A DNA stretch of 34,698 nucleotides, taken from NCBI GenBank assembly GCA_013349495.1, contig DUZK01000012.1:1-34698 (forward strand). The letters are read 5' to 3'. The position numbers and the translations under genes are program-made. Positions 33,258-34,698 of the stretch are shown one piece after another. The notes under the pieces are model-generated. The model made no database searches. It was not told where the DNA came from and saw nothing but the letters and a program-made list of their open reading frames with translations. How positions within the stretch are numbered: the first letter of the stretch is position 1; every line of letters begins with the position of its first letter. This DNA comes from Deltaproteobacteria bacterium. Lineage in GTDB: Bacteria > Desulfobacterota > Desulfobacteria > Desulfobacterales > SURF-15.

Positions 33258-33290
33258 AGATAACCAATGCTCGAAAGGAGATAACCAATG
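33258..33290 (+). repeat. 21-base tandem duplication of the start region of the aminotransferase gene
   Basis: AGATAACCAATG occurs at 33258-33269 and 33279-33290, 21 bases apart and in the same frame. The first ATG opens a five-codon frame (MLERR) that stops inside the true ribosome site, AAGGAG (33275-33280). The second ATG is the gene start. It could be a chance duplication or a small translational leader. Confidence 0.5.
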
Positions 33291-34220
33291 GCCGATACAC
33301 CCAAATATCCGAAATATATCTGGATGGATGAAGAATTTGTTCCCTTTGAAAAAGCAACCGTACATGTTCTTTCTCCCTGTGCTCGAAATGCCGCCAATGT
33401 TTTTGAAGGCATTCGGGGTTACTGGAATTCCGATAGAAATGAGCTGTTCTGTTTCCGTTTGCCTGAGCATTATAAACGGCTTTTTGAATCCATGCGGATC
33501 ATGCACATGGAACTCCCCTACTCGATTGAGAATCATACGGAATTTCTACTGGAAACCCTGCGTAAAAACGAAATCCGGGAAGATGTCCATATCCGGCATC
33601 AAGTGCTGGTAAACGGTATCGGTCTTTTTTCCGCTACTGAACCGGTCAGCATGTTCATTGCCACCATGCCGCGTCAGTCCTCCCCTCAAATCGAAAAAGG
33701 TGTGAGATGCTGCATCAGTGCCTGGACTCGAATCTCGGATGACAGCGTGCCGCCCCGGGTGAAGGCCGGGTCCAATTACCAAAATTCCCGGTTGGCTCAA
33801 ATCTGGGCCCGTAAATTCGGTTTTGAAGATGCAATTCTGCTAAACAATAACGGTAAAGTGGCAGAGGGTCCGGCAGCATGTGTATTCATGGTCAGAAACG
33901 GCATGCTCATTACCCCGTCGGTTACCCAGGGAATTTTGGAAAGCGTTACCCGGGAAACGATCATTGAATTGGCTGAAAAGGAAATGGATCTCGAAGTCAT
34001 TGAACGTGAGGTAGATCGTACCGAACTCTATGTGGCGGAAGAGGCGTTCTTCGTGGGTACGGCTGCTGAAGTTAAACCGATCATCGAAATTGACGGCTTC
34101 AGGCTCAAGTCTTTAGATTCCGGGTCACTGACACGGCGCATTCAACGCTGTTTCTTCGATGTGGCTCGAGGATATAATCCAAAATATGCGGATTGGTTGA
34201 CGCCGGTATATGGGGCATAG
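33288..34220 (+). CDS. Class IV aminotransferase, branched-chain type (IlvE-like)
   Basis: The 310-residue protein has the fold-type IV PLP pattern: YIWMDEEFVPFEKATVHVLS at the start, NVFEGIRGY at 37-45, the Schiff-base lysine K159 in RVKAGSNYQNS, E193 in VAEGPAACVF and the phosphate-binding GTAAEV near the C-terminus. It best fits branched-chain amino acid aminotransferases, which make Val, Leu and Ile from their keto acids; D-amino-acid transaminases and ADC lyase are the alternatives in the fold. AAGGAG lies seven bases before the ATG. It stands alone after dnaE2, with a repeat-filled gap downstream. Confidence 0.88.
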   Translation: MADTPKYPKYIWMDEEFVPFEKATVHVLSPCARNAANVFEGIRGYWNSDRNELFCFRLPEHYKRLFESMRIMHMELPYSIENHTEFLLETLRKNEIREDVHIRHQVLVNGIGLFSATEPVSMFIATMPRQSSPQIEKGVRCCISAWTRISDDSVPPRVKAGSNYQNSRLAQIWARKFGFEDAILLNNNGKVAEGPAACVFMVRNGMLITPSVTQGILESVTRETIIELAEKEMDLEVIEREVDRTELYVAEEAFFVGTAAEVKPIIEIDGFRLKSLDSGSLTRRIQRCFFDVARGYNPKYADWLTPVYGA

Positions 34221-34577
34221 GCCGAAAAGCTCGGATCAACGGAATAAAAGGTTTCGGGTGTCAGGTTTCAGATGTCAGCTAAGCCGCCAGTGGAGCTCGA
34301 TTCATCATAATAAAAAACAAGGTTTCTCAGATGAGGGCTCAAGAATCGGGATTCAAAGGTTCAGGGATTGGTGTTGAGCCACGCAAATTCCAATTCAGGC
34401 ATTACCCCACAGCTGTTTGGTCATTTAATATTGGAATTTGAGATTTATTTGTAATTTGCTTGCCCGCCGTTTTTCTGGCGGGGTGCTTGAGATTTGGGAT
34501 TTTACCAGGTTTCTCAGACGAGGAAACATCCGTACTTAAGAACTGAACACTGACACCTGACACCTGAAACCCACAAC
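34221..34577. repeat. Gap filled with dispersed and inverted repeats
   Basis: The outer arms are GTGTCAGG-type arrays: GTTTCGGGTGTCAGGTTTCA at 34251-34270 and the inverted CACTGACACCTGACACCTGA at about 34549-34568, matching the array before dnaE2. Inside, AGGTTTCTCAGA(T/C)GAGG occurs twice (34320-34336 and 34507-34523). A stretch at 34425-34462 matches the repeat at 26563-26605 on the other strand. A hairpin CCCGCC/GGCGGG (34463-34468 with 34477-34482) lies beside it. No gene is supported here; the open frame at 34402-34677 is mostly repeat. Confidence 0.7.
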
Positions 34578-34698
34578 TTAGCCTGTTCTCGGAAAGTAGC
34601 AGGCCACAAACCGTCCGTCCTGGATTTCTTTGAGATCCGGTACGGTTTGGCGGCAGATATCCTGCCGGTATCGGCACCTGGGATGGAAACTACAGCCG
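34578..34698 (-). CDS. Oligopeptide/dipeptide ABC transporter ATP-binding protein, C-terminal end only
   Basis: Forty codons enter from the right edge and end at TAA (34578-34580). The peptide GCSFHPRCRYRQDICRQTV, continuing PDLKEIQDGRFVACYFP, is the cysteine-containing tail of Dpp/Opp-type ABC ATPases (oligo_HPY region: G-C-x-FHPRC-x-C-P-x-VAC). The rest of the protein lies outside the window. It would energise peptide or nickel import at the inner membrane. Confidence 0.85.
   Translation of the reverse strand, partial: GCSFHPRCRYRQDICRQTVPDLKEIQDGRFVACYFPRTG

Noticed and set aside
34402-34677. A 91-residue minus-strand frame at the right end
   Set aside because: It runs through repeat arrays and is in a different frame from the ABC transporter tail, which has a clear family match.

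Overview
The window looks like a piece of chromosome from an anaerobic deltaproteobacterium, most likely a Desulfobacterales-type sulfate reducer. That placement is inference. It rests on an in-frame UGA selenocysteine gene, a UroD/MtaA-like protein, a LexA-ImuB-DnaE2 mutagenesis set, a RecBCD-type RecC and intergenic short-period inverted repeats. There are no rRNA or tRNA genes, CRISPR arrays, insertion sequences or phage genes that I can see. Both ends cut through genes.

Layout. 1-2358 (minus): a YtcJ-like amidohydrolase followed by a polysaccharide-deacetylase-like gene that runs off the left edge. 2860-5733 (plus): a DapF homologue in which both catalytic cysteines are serine, a fold-type I aminotransferase and a glycerophosphodiester phosphodiesterase, then the C-terminal stump of an alpha/beta hydrolase. 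6227-7028: a 33-residue ribosomal protein bTHX gene and a Methyltransf_16-like protein methyltransferase. 7095-9725: a UGSC-type selenoprotein with Sec in a U-G-T-C motif and a perfect SECIS-like hairpin, an overlapping 377-residue partner and a spermidine-synthase-like protein. 9795-13052 (minus): recC without recB or recD beside it.

13132-18210 is a divergent cluster that I cannot assign to a known system. A 711-residue protein with a very acidic linker and a SUMF1/FGE-like C-terminal domain faces a ParA ATPase, an acidic 182-residue protein and an acidic protein with two C4 zinc ribbons and a lysine/arginine tail. 18214-21596 (minus): a response regulator with TPRs, a GAF histidine kinase and a formyltransferase of the Fmt type. 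21841-22242 (minus): a small PD-(D/E)XK-like protein. 22585-24614: an M24 aminopeptidase and a XerC/D recombinase. 24888-26505 (minus): a metal-dependent amidohydrolase and a ferritin-like protein. 26718-33141: lexA, an ImuB-like Y-family protein without catalytic acids, a convergent UroD-like gene and dnaE2. 33288-34220: a class IV (IlvE-like) aminotransferase. 34578-34698 (minus): the C-terminus of an oligopeptide ABC transporter ATPase.

The points most worth a second look are the selenoprotein operon, the Ser/Ser DapF homologue, the ParA/acidic-protein cluster, a short motif shared upstream of lexA, imuB and dnaE2, and the family of inverted short-period repeat arrays in at least five intergenic gaps.
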